NCBI RefSeq assembly: GCF_029910095.1 | Contig: NZ_CP094526.1 | Location: forward strand, 6,448,001-6,512,000 | DNA: 64,000 nt | Direction of reading: 5' to 3' | DNA from: Bradyrhizobium sp. ISRA464 | GTDB lineage: Bacteria > Pseudomonadota > Alphaproteobacteria > Rhizobiales > Xanthobacteraceae | In this document: positions 1 through 8,913 of the stretch, in pieces | Layout of the letters: each line of letters starts with the position of its first letter | How positions within the stretch are numbered: position 1 is the stretch's first letter | Notes under the pieces: generated by a model | Told to the model about the DNA's origin: nothing | Database searches by the model: none | What the model saw: the letters and a program-made list of their open reading frames with translations, nothing else | Translations under genes and position numbers: made by a program

Positions 1-551
1 GTCATGGTCCCTACACCATGTCGCACACGTAACATCAGAGACTCTGGCTGCGCTTAGGTCGGCCCCATCATTGGCCCACTGCCGGTGTCTCAGGCTCAGG
101 TAGACCGCGCCCTGCGCCCTGCAAAAACTCAAATACCGGGATCGCCGCCGAAGACTACGCTTTCAAGCTATGGAACCGAGCAGCGGGAGGCGGTCATACT
201 GTCGCAACTGAGACTAGAATCTAAGCTGGCGGACTCTGGGGGCTCCCCAACCGGCTCCGACGGCGACCGCCTCTGCGACGTCTGATGATCCAAGGGCCAT
301 CGAATGCAGATAAAGGTGAACCCTCGGTAGAAGCAGAGCGCCTCCAAACCGCAGGGAGGATTGGCAAGATCAACGTGGTTTCCTCCAGGGACGCTCGGAC
401 ATCTCGTGATCGTCTGACGTATCGCGCACCTAAGGCGAGACCCAGCAATTTGAGCTCATGTCAACTACCCACCCTCGTGATTGAACGAGATGCCAGACGC
501 ATGTCACCTTCACTGATGAACGTCGGCCGGTCAGGCGCACAAGGAATCGGC
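1..551. other. Region without a supported gene
   Basis: No recognisable gene was found here. The PEP mutase reading frame is open back to an ATG at 285, but residues from that segment show no resemblance to the PEP mutase family and no ribosome binding site precedes 285. The segment is therefore treated as 5' flanking DNA that may contain the promoter. Confidence 0.4.
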
Positions 552-1481
552 ATGCAAGACCAATCACCATCTGTCGTCTCCGTTCAATCTGCCGATTCCT
601 CATTTGCCGAATCGATGCGTGCGCAGGTCTGCTGCAGCGGCGAACTCTCCTTCCTCATGGAGGCGCATGATGGTCTCTCTGCCGCGATCGCTGAGCGCGC
701 GGGTTTCAAGGGCCTCTGGGCGTCGGGTTTATCGATAGCCTCCTCTCTAGGATATCGCGACGCCAACGAAGCATCGTGGAGTCAACTTGTCGACGCCGTC
801 GAGCGGATTGTGGATACGAGCCAGTTGCCGGTCCTGGTCGACGGCGACGGGGGCTTCGGCAACTTCAATAACGCTCGCCTGCTGGCACGCAAGCTCCATC
901 AGCGTGGCGCTGCCGGCCTCGCGCTGGAAGACAGCTGCTTTCCGAAGACGAATTCGTTCGTTGGTGATCGGCATCTCCTCGCCGACGTCGATGAATACTC
1001 TGGCCGCTTGCGCGCCGTGAAGGACACGGTCGCGGACGATCTCATTCTCGTCGCGCGCACCGAAGCGTTAATCGCCGGACAAGGAATGGACGAAGCCATT
1101 TCGCGCGCTCACGCTTACGCCGATGCCGGAGCCGATGCGATCCTCATTCACTCGCGAAGGAGCGCCGCGGACGAGATCCTTGCGTTCATGCGCGCCTGGC
1201 AAAACAGGCTGCCGGTGGTGATCGTTCCAACGAAATACTATCGAACGCCGGTCTCGACCTACCGCAAAGCCCGCATTTCCACAGTGATCTGGGCCAACCA
1301 CTCGATGCGAGCTGCAATAGCGGCAATGCGGCAAGTCTGCGGTCGCATTTTCGCTGAGGAGACTCCTGCGAGCATTGAGCCCAATATTGCGACGCTCGAC
1401 GAGCTCTTCGAACTGTTTAAGTACGGCGAACTCGCCAGTGCGGAAGCGCGATATCTGCATCCTGACGACATCCGGCAATAG
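552..1481 (+). CDS. pepM: Phosphoenolpyruvate phosphomutase (PepM)
   Basis: PEP mutase interconverts phosphoenolpyruvate and phosphonopyruvate and makes the C-P bond, the entry step of nearly all phosphonate pathways. The 309-residue product has the isocitrate lyase/PEP mutase barrel. Visible active-site elements are SGLS near residue 58, YRD ending at D70, the metal-binding DGDGGFGN (D97, D99), the loop EDSCFPKTNS (126-135), VARTEA (R169) and ILIHS (H200). The family signature is EDKxxxxxNS; here its Lys is Ser128, while the loop Lys132 and Asn134 are kept. The start at 552 follows AAGGA at a suitable distance and gives a normal family length; the frame also opens at 285. Cytidylyltransferase, CDP-alcohol transferase and aminotransferase genes lie downstream on the same strand. 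PEP mutase is well supported over isocitrate lyase, but activity with Ser128 is unproven. Confidence 0.85.
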   Translation: MQDQSPSVVSVQSADSSFAESMRAQVCCSGELSFLMEAHDGLSAAIAERAGFKGLWASGLSIASSLGYRDANEASWSQLVDAVERIVDTSQLPVLVDGDGGFGNFNNARLLARKLHQRGAAGLALEDSCFPKTNSFVGDRHLLADVDEYSGRLRAVKDTVADDLILVARTEALIAGQGMDEAISRAHAYADAGADAILIHSRRSAADEILAFMRAWQNRLPVVIVPTKYYRTPVSTYRKARISTVIWANHSMRAAIAAMRQVCGRIFAEETPASIEPNIATLDELFELFKYGELASAEARYLHPDDIRQ

Positions 1482-2048
1482 CCTCATTCTGCTTTTGTAT
1501 ACTCCTTCTCGAAGGACTGCCGCCATGCAACCATCTGCTCTGCTACAACACTCTATTTCACCTTCAGGCGAGGCTCTTGTTAGCCCTCTTGAAAGTGGAC
1601 ATAGCATCATGTGGCATGAAACTTCTTACCAAGGTGACCTGTGCATTGCTGCGGCGCCTGGCCCCGATCCTCTCACCCAGCGGAATAGCCAACTGAGATC
1701 TACAAGCACTTTGAGTCGGCCGATGCGGACAATATTTCGCTCCTCTTGAATGCGCGTTCTCCTTTGCAAGGTCTCCGTCGACCTCGCGCCACAACCGCCA
1801 ACTGTCAGCAACAACTTGGACCGACGGAGCGCGCTCGTGTTGGCGCAACGGACAGCTCGATTCGACTTTCGTGAATAAGAAATGGTGTCTCAGCGACAAA
1901 CGATGAGAACACGCTGTGCGCCGATTTCAGCGGCGTGGACCAACGTTCATTGACGTCTCTGGCTCGAACGCCCCTGACACGGCTCGTCGAAAACTCTGAA
2001 CGCCTTTGAACGAAGACGAGATACCTGGCGACGGTAAAGCGAATTCAA
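1482..2048. other. Intergenic region between pepM and the cytidylyltransferase gene
   Basis: These 567 bases contain only short overlapping frames with no recognisable similarity. The gap is unusually long for a biosynthetic operon and may hold a deleted gene or a second promoter. A phosphonopyruvate decarboxylase would be a natural occupant, but no trace of one was recognised. Confidence 0.4.
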
Positions 2049-2840
2049 ATGGCAATCAATGCTCCCAAGAAAGCGGTCATCCTCGCTGCCGGCGTCGGCT
2101 CTCGCCTGCGACCATTGACGGATCTGCGGCCGAAGCCCCTGGTCGAGGTCAACGGCACGACGATCCTCCACAATGCCCTGCGCAAGTTGGAGGCAGTCGG
2201 CGTCGACGAGGTGACGATCGTCGTCGGTTATCGCAAGGATGCTATTCAATACGTATGTAGCCGCCGGTTCGGTGCGATCGATATCAATTATGTTGAATCG
2301 CCGGTCTTTGACCGCACCGGCAGCGCCTACTCGCTCTGGCTGGCACGCGACACGCTGCTTTCCGGAGACTGTTTTCTCCTCGAGGGCGACGTCTTCTTCG
2401 AGGAAGATGCGTTGCGCTATCTGATGCTCAGCCAAGCGACCGACGTTGCTGCACTTGTTCCTTTCGACGAAACGATGGAAGGGTCGGCAGTTCTGTTGTC
2501 GGATAGCGGCTTCATCACAGAATTCCGAATGAAGCAAAGTGGAGCGAACCTAGTTGCGAATGGGCCAAGGCTTTTCAAGGCGATGAACCTGTTACGATTC
2601 TCGGCACGGACTCTCAAGGCAACGATCGTTCCTGCGTTGGACGAGATCATTGGGTCTGGAGCGACCCAGGCCTACATAGAGGAGCTTCTTTCTTATCTTG
2701 TCGAACTGCGCGGCCTGCAGCTTACAGCGGTGCGATGTGATGGCCTCAGGTGGTACGAAATTGATACGACCGAAGACCTGCAGGTCGCAGAACGCATTTT
2801 CAGGAGGGCGCAAGGCCAAGGCTTGCGCCGCAGAAGGTGA
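2049..2840 (+). CDS. PntC-like phosphonate cytidylyltransferase
   Basis: This is a 263-residue sugar-phosphate nucleotidyltransferase-fold protein. The N-terminus carries the nucleotide-binding pattern AAGVGSRLRPLT followed by RPKPLVEVNG. LEGDVFFEEDAL near residue 116 fits the metal-binding acidic strand. The small size and the position after pepM match the PntC group, which activates 2-aminoethylphosphonate or related phosphonates with CTP to CMP-phosphonates. A choline-phosphate or sugar-1-phosphate substrate is possible on fold alone; the PEP mutase context favours a phosphonate. The stop codon overlaps the ribosome binding site of the next gene, so the two are probably translationally coupled. 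The exact substrate is inferred. Confidence 0.75.
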   Translation: MAINAPKKAVILAAGVGSRLRPLTDLRPKPLVEVNGTTILHNALRKLEAVGVDEVTIVVGYRKDAIQYVCSRRFGAIDINYVESPVFDRTGSAYSLWLARDTLLSGDCFLLEGDVFFEEDALRYLMLSQATDVAALVPFDETMEGSAVLLSDSGFITEFRMKQSGANLVANGPRLFKAMNLLRFSARTLKATIVPALDEIIGSGATQAYIEELLSYLVELRGLQLTAVRCDGLRWYEIDTTEDLQVAERIFRRAQGQGLRRRR

Positions 2841-2847
2841 AAACCCA

Positions 2848-3453
2848 ATGCTCAAATATCTTTGGGATCCGGCGAACGCCATAACGATCGGCGGCCTTCT
2901 TTGTTCTTCCGCCAGCTTATTTCTTGCTCTTTCCGGGCGCCTTGAGCTGTCGGTCGCGGCAGCGCTTTGGGCCGTTCTATCGGATCACCTCGATGGAATC
3001 GTGGCAGGTCGTACGAAGGATCGCGATCCAGATGTTGCAAAAATGGGAAAGAGTCTCGACGGGTTCGGTGACATTGTCTACGGAGCTGTTTTGCCTGCGG
3101 TCATTGTGATACAGCTCAGCCACGCCTCACTTCTTGCCCTTATGACCGCAACCGCGCTGCTGGTTGCGGGAGCAATCAGGCTTAGCTACTTCGCCAATTT
3201 CGGCAGGTCGTCCGATGGGCGCTTCCTGGGTGTTCCCTTATCATACGATATGCCTTTACTGGCGCTCCTATTCCTTCTCAAGCCTCTAATCCCTGCTGAA
3301 GGATTTCCTGGCGCCGTCAACATCTGCTGCTTGCTTCTCGCTATCGCTCATGTGTCGTCTATTCGTGTGCCGTCACCGAACGCGGCAATGTATGCGGTAA
3401 TCAGCGTCTTCGCCGTCGCGTCCTCGGCGGCTTTAGCCAGTCGTTCCTTTTGA
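2848..3453 (+). CDS. CDP-alcohol phosphatidyltransferase family membrane protein
   Basis: The 201-residue product is a small multi-pass membrane protein with the CDP-alcohol phosphotransferase motif at about residues 45-73. It reads DHLDGIVAGR, then GKSLDGFGD, matching D-x2-D-G ... G-x3-D-x3-D. Two departures are visible: the usual AR pair reads AGR, and the spacer before the conserved Gly is longer than the canonical eight or nine residues. The four acidic residues that bind metal are kept. ATG 2848 is chosen because AAGGTG sits 7-8 bases upstream, across the stop of the preceding gene. After CMP-activation by the upstream enzyme, this protein could move the phosphonate to a lipid alcohol, giving a phosphonolipid. 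That role is inferred from order alone. Confidence 0.72.
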   Translation: MLKYLWDPANAITIGGLLCSSASLFLALSGRLELSVAAALWAVLSDHLDGIVAGRTKDRDPDVAKMGKSLDGFGDIVYGAVLPAVIVIQLSHASLLALMTATALLVAGAIRLSYFANFGRSSDGRFLGVPLSYDMPLLALLFLLKPLIPAEGFPGAVNICCLLLAIAHVSSIRVPSPNAAMYAVISVFAVASSAALASRSF

Positions 3454-3573
3454 ATGGTCGTGAGCAGGTACGTACCCTACCTGGAAGCGCCTTTGTTCGC
3501 CAGCCGCGGCGCAACTTGCTGATCATCACCCGACACTTTACCGGGCCAGGGCGGCTGGTACTGAGACCATCTT

Positions 3574-4701
3574 ATGATGATGACGCGTCCGACGATGAGC
3601 ACCGCCCAGATCAATGTGGATCTTAGATCCGGCAACGATTCCGACCTCGTCAACCGATTCCCCGGCGGCTATTGGAAGTATGACATCAAAGACTTTGTCC
3701 TTCTGGTCAATCCTTATTTTCCGCCGCAGGCGTTCCTTGACGAGCTTAAGGACGCTCTACCGAGGCTAATTACCTGCTATCCCTCCCCTAATGCGCAGAT
3801 GGTCGAGCTTCTTGCCGACGTCGTGAAAATCCCAGCGAACAATCTCGTCGTTTGCAATGGCGTGGCCGAATTGCTTCCCATCTTTCTCGGTCGACTGGGT
3901 ATGAAGATCGCAGTCCCGGTCCCATCCTTCAATCCCTATGAGACGACTGCCCTACCGGGGCGGTTGTCGCGCTTTATTCTTCCACCGCCAGATTTCGAAC
4001 TCGATGTGCACCATTACGCAGCTTTCGCGCGTGCGAATAGAGTGAGCGGTGCAGTCGTGATATCCCCGAATAATCCTACCTCACGAATGGTTCGATGCGA
4101 GGATCTGCTGAGTCTCGCCTCGGCGCTTCGCGCTCAACAGCAGCTCCTACTGCTCGATGAATCGTTCATCGAATTCAGCGAGGCCGGACATCGTGCGAGT
4201 CTCGAAAATCATCTGTTCGAATTTCCCAATGTAATCATTCTGAAAAGCCTGGGCAAGATCTACGGGACCTGCGGTTTGCGGATCGGCTACGCCGCATCCG
4301 CGAATGAACAACTGATCAATGATATTCGAGCGGCCCTCCCGACGTGGAATGTCAATACGTGTGCTGAGTTCTTTCTGAGCAAGCTTCCTTACCTGACGCA
4401 CAATGCAAAGGAGTCTTGGGCGAGGGCGGGCAACGATAGGGACAAACTATACACAGATCTGCTCGGCATCGATGGGATGAAGGTTCTAAAGCCCGACGCC
4501 AATTTCGTCTTTTGCGAGCTCCCGCCTCATTGGCCGAACGGGGACGTTATCGCCTCAAGACTTCTGAAGAATAGGCGCATATTGATCAGGCACAACGGCG
4601 GCAAGACCCTTCACAACGGCAAACGATACTTGCGCATTGCAAGCCGCACTGGGGATGACAATGAATTTTTGGTCGAAGCACTGAGAGACATCGCCAATTA
4701 A
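3574..4701 (+). CDS. HisC/CobD-like PLP-dependent aminotransferase
   Basis: This is a 375-residue fold-type I (class I/II) aminotransferase closest in pattern to histidinol-phosphate aminotransferase and threonine-phosphate decarboxylase. Visible elements are SPNNPTS (164-170), LDESF with the pyridine-binding D195, SLGK with Schiff-base Lys228, and CGLR with R236. The protein begins with three consecutive Met codons; ATG 3595 is another possible start. Because it closes the pepM cluster, the likely acceptor is a phosphonate: phosphonopyruvate to phosphonoalanine, or phosphonoacetaldehyde to 2-aminoethylphosphonate. A CobD-like decarboxylase acting on phosphonoalanine is a further option. It is not the class V aminotransferase (PhnW type) normally used for 2-aminoethylphosphonate, which is notable. 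The fold is certain and the substrate is not. Confidence 0.75.
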   Translation: MMMTRPTMSTAQINVDLRSGNDSDLVNRFPGGYWKYDIKDFVLLVNPYFPPQAFLDELKDALPRLITCYPSPNAQMVELLADVVKIPANNLVVCNGVAELLPIFLGRLGMKIAVPVPSFNPYETTALPGRLSRFILPPPDFELDVHHYAAFARANRVSGAVVISPNNPTSRMVRCEDLLSLASALRAQQQLLLLDESFIEFSEAGHRASLENHLFEFPNVIILKSLGKIYGTCGLRIGYAASANEQLINDIRAALPTWNVNTCAEFFLSKLPYLTHNAKESWARAGNDRDKLYTDLLGIDGMKVLKPDANFVFCELPPHWPNGDVIASRLLKNRRILIRHNGGKTLHNGKRYLRIASRTGDDNEFLVEALRDIAN

Positions 4702-5018
4702 ACGCAATGAGCGGTTTCTGTGCAACGTTCTCGCTCGGACGAGATGATCCGAAGACCGGCGATGTTGGCTAAAGCCAGAATCGATCGCGCCGGCGGCCGC
4801 GGAATCCGACTGCGGCGATGCGTTGCTGAAAGTGACGTCTTCGGTCTGAGGAGATTTTCTTGCCCTTTCGATCCTAACGGCCTCGGATCAAGACCGACTG
4901 ATGCATATCGTTCAGACAGGCAAAGGCTTTGAGGACGAGACCGAGCTACCGCACTGCGGTCAGACCGTCGGCGCTAACGCGGATCGACGCGCGACTTGTG
5001 TCAAGTGCGGGGAGCACA
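4702..5018. other. Convergent intergenic region
   Basis: This spacer separates two convergent genes and contains only short overlapping frames with no recognisable product. No clear terminator hairpin with a T tract was identified. Confidence 0.35.
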
Positions 5019-6503
5019 TCATAGAGCAGCGGCGGCATCAAGATAGACGGCCGCACCGACCTGCACGCGACGGAGGTTCTGCCGGTATGCGCCCTCGCTC
5101 GTCTCGTAGGACGTCTCGATCGTTCGAGGCATCTCCTCTCCGCCCTCGATAAAGACCTCAGTGAGGGAACGACCGGTCATCCCTGACGGCTGAGAGATGC
5201 CAAGGAGACGGAGCACAGTCGGTGCGAGGTCGCAGATCCCTGAGGGGACCTGAGAGGTGAAGCCGCTCTTGATCTGCGACCCCGCCAAGATGCCGACCGA
5301 TGACATCTCCTTGGCATGCAATCCGCCGTGCACGCCGACGCCAATCGGCCAATTTTCGCTCCAGCAGCGGCCACCAAGACCGAATGGATCGAGACCGTCG
5401 TCGGCCCGGAACGAGAACAGGATGTCCGCCGAACGGGCATGATCGGCGAAGACCAAGTGGCGGGCGAAGCTGCCCGGTGCAACGCCATCGACCCCGCCTC
5501 GGCCGGCGGTGAAAACTGGCCCACACCAGGGCCGCTCGATCATCGCTGCTACAGCGCGGCGGATACGGGCATCCGACGGCTCGGCGAGGTAAATCGCTCC
5601 GACCTGCCCTGGTATGACGATAGCGTCGATCCGCGGCGCGGGTGCCGGGCCGCAGCATAGCCCTGTTGCCTCAAGTGTCTCGAGGAGATCCGCCCGCGCA
5701 TGCACCGTCACATGGCCGTGATCGGATATGGCCATCAGATGCACCCCTTGGGGTTCGCCCTCGGCCTCCCACCAATCGAGCACACGGCCAAACTGGCGGT
5801 CGACAAAGCTGATCGCCTCCAGCGTCTTTGGCGCGCCAGTTCCGCAATCGTGCGAAGAAATATCGGGCTCGCCAAAGGAGAGGATTGCGACGTCGGGTCG
5901 AATTTGAGGCCAGATTACGTCGAGGAAAGCAGACGTTAGAAAGGCTTGAGCTGTCAGATCCGGTACGCCCGGAGGAGACGGCGCCGGCGTCGGCCCGAGC
6001 AGGGTTTCGACCCGAGCGAGCACCTTGGTCGAGGTCGCGACGTGAGGGAAGTGGCCGGAGAGCGTCACGTGGCCGAGCTTTCGAGCCCTATGATTCAGCA
6101 GGCAGGTTGCACCGGCCGAGTTGGAAGCGAGAACCGACAAGGTCCTGCCGTTCGCCTGGAGCACCTCGCCAAGCGACGGCACGCCAAATAAATGGCCGCC
6201 GCCGGCGGCATCAAGATCCTCGATCAGGCGCGCGTCACCGGTATCGACATAGCGCGGCGTCGGCGACAGCCGGTCGAGATACTCGTTCCCAACGATGCCG
6301 TGGCGATCTGGCGTCGTGCCCGTGACGAGGCTTGTTAGGGCGATCCGGGTCTCGCTGGGGTAGACCGTGCGCTGCCGCGCCAACATCGCGCCTCGGCGCT
6401 GAAGCCTAACCAGGTTTGGCGTGAGCGATGGTTTGACGAGATCGGGCCGAAGCCCATCGAACAGAACGATGAGAACCCGGTTCGGGGTCGATCGGTCAGA
6501 CAT
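5019..6503 (-). CDS. Alkaline phosphatase-superfamily phosphodiesterase/pyrophosphatase (NPP type)
   Basis: The 494-residue product has the layout of nucleotide pyrophosphatase/phosphodiesterases and phosphonoacetate hydrolases. FDGLRPD carries metal ligand D16, and YPSETR carries the likely nucleophile Thr52. SFGEPDISSHD and SDHG supply Asp/His metal ligands, and GVHGG near the C-terminus supplies the last His. No signal peptide is evident, so a cytoplasmic location is likely. Substrates in the family are phosphodiesters, nucleotides or phosphonates. The gene lies convergent to the phosphonate locus and upstream of exporter, porin and importer genes on the same strand, which suggests processing of an imported phosphorus compound. 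ATG 6503 is preceded by a weak AAGAG. The substrate is inferred only from the neighbourhood. Confidence 0.75.
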   Translation of the reverse strand: MSDRSTPNRVLIVLFDGLRPDLVKPSLTPNLVRLQRRGAMLARQRTVYPSETRIALTSLVTGTTPDRHGIVGNEYLDRLSPTPRYVDTGDARLIEDLDAAGGGHLFGVPSLGEVLQANGRTLSVLASNSAGATCLLNHRARKLGHVTLSGHFPHVATSTKVLARVETLLGPTPAPSPPGVPDLTAQAFLTSAFLDVIWPQIRPDVAILSFGEPDISSHDCGTGAPKTLEAISFVDRQFGRVLDWWEAEGEPQGVHLMAISDHGHVTVHARADLLETLEATGLCCGPAPAPRIDAIVIPGQVGAIYLAEPSDARIRRAVAAMIERPWCGPVFTAGRGGVDGVAPGSFARHLVFADHARSADILFSFRADDGLDPFGLGGRCWSENWPIGVGVHGGLHAKEMSSVGILAGSQIKSGFTSQVPSGICDLAPTVLRLLGISQPSGMTGRSLTEVFIEGGEEMPRTIETSYETSEGAYRQNLRRVQVGAAVYLDAAAAL

Positions 6504-7091
6504 GGTGCAGGCTCTTGCTTAGCTGAGACGTAGCGGGTCGGGAGCAGGCAGGCGCCAAATTGACGCAAGAGCGGCGGCATCGGAGAACACATCTCGACCA
6601 GTGCCGCGCCGGACAAAAGCGGCCCAGGATCGCGATGCGAGCGAGCAACTCTCATCGGCCGTGGACTGCGCCCGTCGGATTGGACGGCCGGATCGATTCG
6701 GGGGGCGCCCTACATCTCGTGCGATCGTCATGGATTGCGCAGATGCCGGGTTCGCAAACCTGCTGAAACCCGGCGTTGCCCTGACTAAGCGTGATCGCAT
6801 CGACGGCTTGATCGTACGGCTCGGCCGCATGAGTCTCATGACTTGCTTTTCGAGCGAGGGACTAGGCTGAAAAGCGCGCGAGTTGTTAAAGAACGCTTTG
6901 AGACTTTACTCGCTGTCAAACTGGCCAGCCAATTTGACCATCGAATTTTGGGATGAAATTATCGAAATATACGATGTTTGCATCGTGCACAGTCTCTTTG
7001 CAGGCGCGCTATGAACGGCGACTCGTTGCGGCCGGCACGTTTCATCCGCCCCAAAAGTTCGCCCCGGTGGTCATGCACGCCACCGGATAAT
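6504..7091. other. Intergenic region with tandem regulator-type motifs
   Basis: A minus-strand frame (6519-6839) is open but has no ribosome binding site and no recognisable similarity. Near 6940-6975 lie two ATC-N9-GAT motifs, listed separately. Otherwise nothing is seen. Confidence 0.4.
6940..6975. promoter_or_regulatory. Tandem ATC-N9-GAT motifs (candidate LysR-type operator)
   Basis: The first motif (6940-6954) fits ATCRAATNNTGNGAT exactly. The second (6961-6975) reads ATCGAAATATACGAT and keeps both ATC and GAT. Their starts are 21 bp apart, two helical turns, as expected for a dimer-of-dimers LysR-type site. The nearest downstream minus-strand gene is the phosphodiesterase, 437 bp away, so the target promoter is uncertain. 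Confidence 0.45.
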
Positions 7092-8519
7092 TTATGCTTC
7101 AACCGTAACGTTGCACCGGCTTGCCAAGCGTCGAAAGCGGAGAATGAGGAGTGCTGCGTAGACAGTCGTCCCTGTCGACAAGCCAATCCAGATACCAATG
7201 ACGCCAAGGCCGATGTTCAAACCAAGCAGGTAGCTGAGGGAAAAGCCGACGAGCCACCAAGCGATACTGGCAAACAGAAGTGGCACCCGCGTGTCCTTCA
7301 GTCCGCGCAGACCACCAGCCGTAATGCACTGCGCGGCATCAGTGATAAAGAGGATTGCGCCGACCAGGAGGAGCTTTGCCGTAAGTCCGATCGTCGTGTC
7401 GGCATCGTCGCCGGTTCTAACGAGAAACAGCTCAGCGATCTTAAAACGGGCGGCGATCACCGCAAGCGTTAGCGTTGCGGCGATGACGACACCGATCAGC
7501 ATCGCGGCCCGATTTGCCCGTTTGATGCCGCCACCGTCGTTGCGGCCGACCGCTTGGCCAACCCGCACAGCGGCCGCCATGCCGACGCCGAAATAGATCA
7601 TGTACAGGATCGCGGCGACCTGAACCGCGATCTGATGAGCGGCGAGCGCACTGGTGCTGATCAGGCCCGCCAGGAGTGCCGTGGCCCAGAATAGACCCGA
7701 CTCGATCAAGGAGGCGATTGAGATCGGCGTTCCGATCGCGATCAGCTGCCGCAAGACAGGCCAATCGAAGCGCCAGGGACGCGCAAAGGCATGGTAGTCA
7801 CCAAACGGCCGACGCTTTGTAGCGCACCACAAGCCGGCCAAAAACGTGCCGCAGTTCACCAGCGTGGTCGCAAGACCCGCCCCGAACAGCTCCAGCCGGG
7901 GCAGTCCGAGCTTCCCATAGCCGAGCATATAGACCAGCAGTGCATTGATCGGAATGGCTGCCGACGTGATCCAGAAGATCGGCTGCGGCCGATTGACCGC
8001 GCCCATGAAACTGCGAATGGCCAGAAAGCACAGCGCCGGCGCTGCGCCCCACGCTAGTCCGAACAGGTATTGCTGGGCGAGCCGCGCCACGTCCGGCGCC
8101 TGATCAAGAGCAAGCAGTATTTGCTCCCCTTGCAGCGCAATCGCCATAATCGGCAAGGACAGAATCAGCGCCGCCCATAGGCCCATGCGCAGCGCGCGCC
8201 GGACTAGGGCCAGATTATTCGCCCCAAACGCCTGCGCCGCCAAAGGCGCTATGGCAGACATCAGCCCTACACCGAGCGTGACGCTGATGAGGTAGAACCG
8301 GCCGGCTAGCGCTGCGGCGGCGAGCGCCTCAGCGCTGATGCGTCCGATGAAGGCAAGATCAGTCGTCATCATCGCGATCTGACCAACCTGGGTCAGTACC
8401 ATCGGCAAGGCGAGTCTCGCGGTTTCACTGAGCTCGACAGCGAATTGATGGGCGGCCGCCCCTCTCGTCAGTCGGCGCCGGGAAGCCGATACCGCCTTTG
8501 GTTTGGCTGTCTTGCCCAT
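7092..8519 (-). CDS. MATE-family multidrug/metabolite efflux protein (NorM type)
   Basis: The 475-residue integral membrane protein has about twelve hydrophobic segments arranged as two MatE repeats. Typical features are the N-terminal LALPMVLTQVGQIAMMTTD segment and the mid-protein segment beginning IAIGTPISIASLIESGLF. MATE proteins export drugs, flavonoids or small metabolites in exchange for H+ or Na+. The length is normal for the family and the frame is intact. No good ribosome binding site precedes ATG 8519, so the start is uncertain. It sits between the phosphodiesterase and porin genes on the same strand but is separated from both by hundreds of bases, so a shared transcript is unlikely. 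The substrate cannot be read from sequence. Confidence 0.82.
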   Translation of the reverse strand: MGKTAKPKAVSASRRRLTRGAAAHQFAVELSETARLALPMVLTQVGQIAMMTTDLAFIGRISAEALAAAALAGRFYLISVTLGVGLMSAIAPLAAQAFGANNLALVRRALRMGLWAALILSLPIMAIALQGEQILLALDQAPDVARLAQQYLFGLAWGAAPALCFLAIRSFMGAVNRPQPIFWITSAAIPINALLVYMLGYGKLGLPRLELFGAGLATTLVNCGTFLAGLWCATKRRPFGDYHAFARPWRFDWPVLRQLIAIGTPISIASLIESGLFWATALLAGLISTSALAAHQIAVQVAAILYMIYFGVGMAAAVRVGQAVGRNDGGGIKRANRAAMLIGVVIAATLTLAVIAARFKIAELFLVRTGDDADTTIGLTAKLLLVGAILFITDAAQCITAGGLRGLKDTRVPLLFASIAWWLVGFSLSYLLGLNIGLGVIGIWIGLSTGTTVYAALLILRFRRLASRCNVTVEA

Positions 8520-8673
8520 GAAAATGCGCAGCCCGCTAGTGTCGGCGGACGAACCATTGCCATTCCTCCGCGAGGTTCCTCATCTTGCCTCAAATCCGCG
8601 ATCGCCCCTCGGATGCTGGCTCATGCGCAGCCCGCTGCGGCTGCGCGTCACAGAGGTGAAGCGTGCCAACGGC

Positions 8674-8913
8674 TCAGACCTGCTTGATCTCGATCAGCGC
8701 TTTCGACCTTGTCGCAAAGAAGATGCGGCAGGTGGTGGGCAACCCAAAAAATGGACGACCACCGCCATCACGCAATGTTGCCGGCGCGTCTGGGACCTGA
8801 GCGTGGTCAATCAGGATGCTAACGTCGTGCGCGCAGTGCGATGGATCGCACCGGTTGGAGACCTCGAACTCGGACCATATGGTGAGCTGAAGGGCGATCA
8901 TCTTGTAAGCCAT
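8674..8913 (-). CDS. Small conserved-looking hypothetical protein
   Basis: This 79-residue product has no family that I recognise. It begins MAYKMIALQLTIW and contains a Cys/His-rich stretch, CDPSHCAHD, at about residues 23-31, which could bind metal. The case for a real gene is the strong ribosome binding site AGGAGGAG 7-10 bases upstream of the GTG (8916) or ATG (8913). It is followed at a distance by the MATE gene on the same strand. Nothing indicates a signal peptide or membrane segment. Confidence 0.5.
   Translation of the reverse strand: MAYKMIALQLTIWSEFEVSNRCDPSHCAHDVSILIDHAQVPDAPATLRDGGGRPFFGLPTTCRIFFATRSKALIEIKQV

Noticed and set aside
285..551. N-terminal extension of the PEP mutase back to ATG 285
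   Set aside because: The extra 89 residues have no family similarity and no ribosome binding site, whereas ATG 552 has AAGGA at a good distance and gives a normal length.
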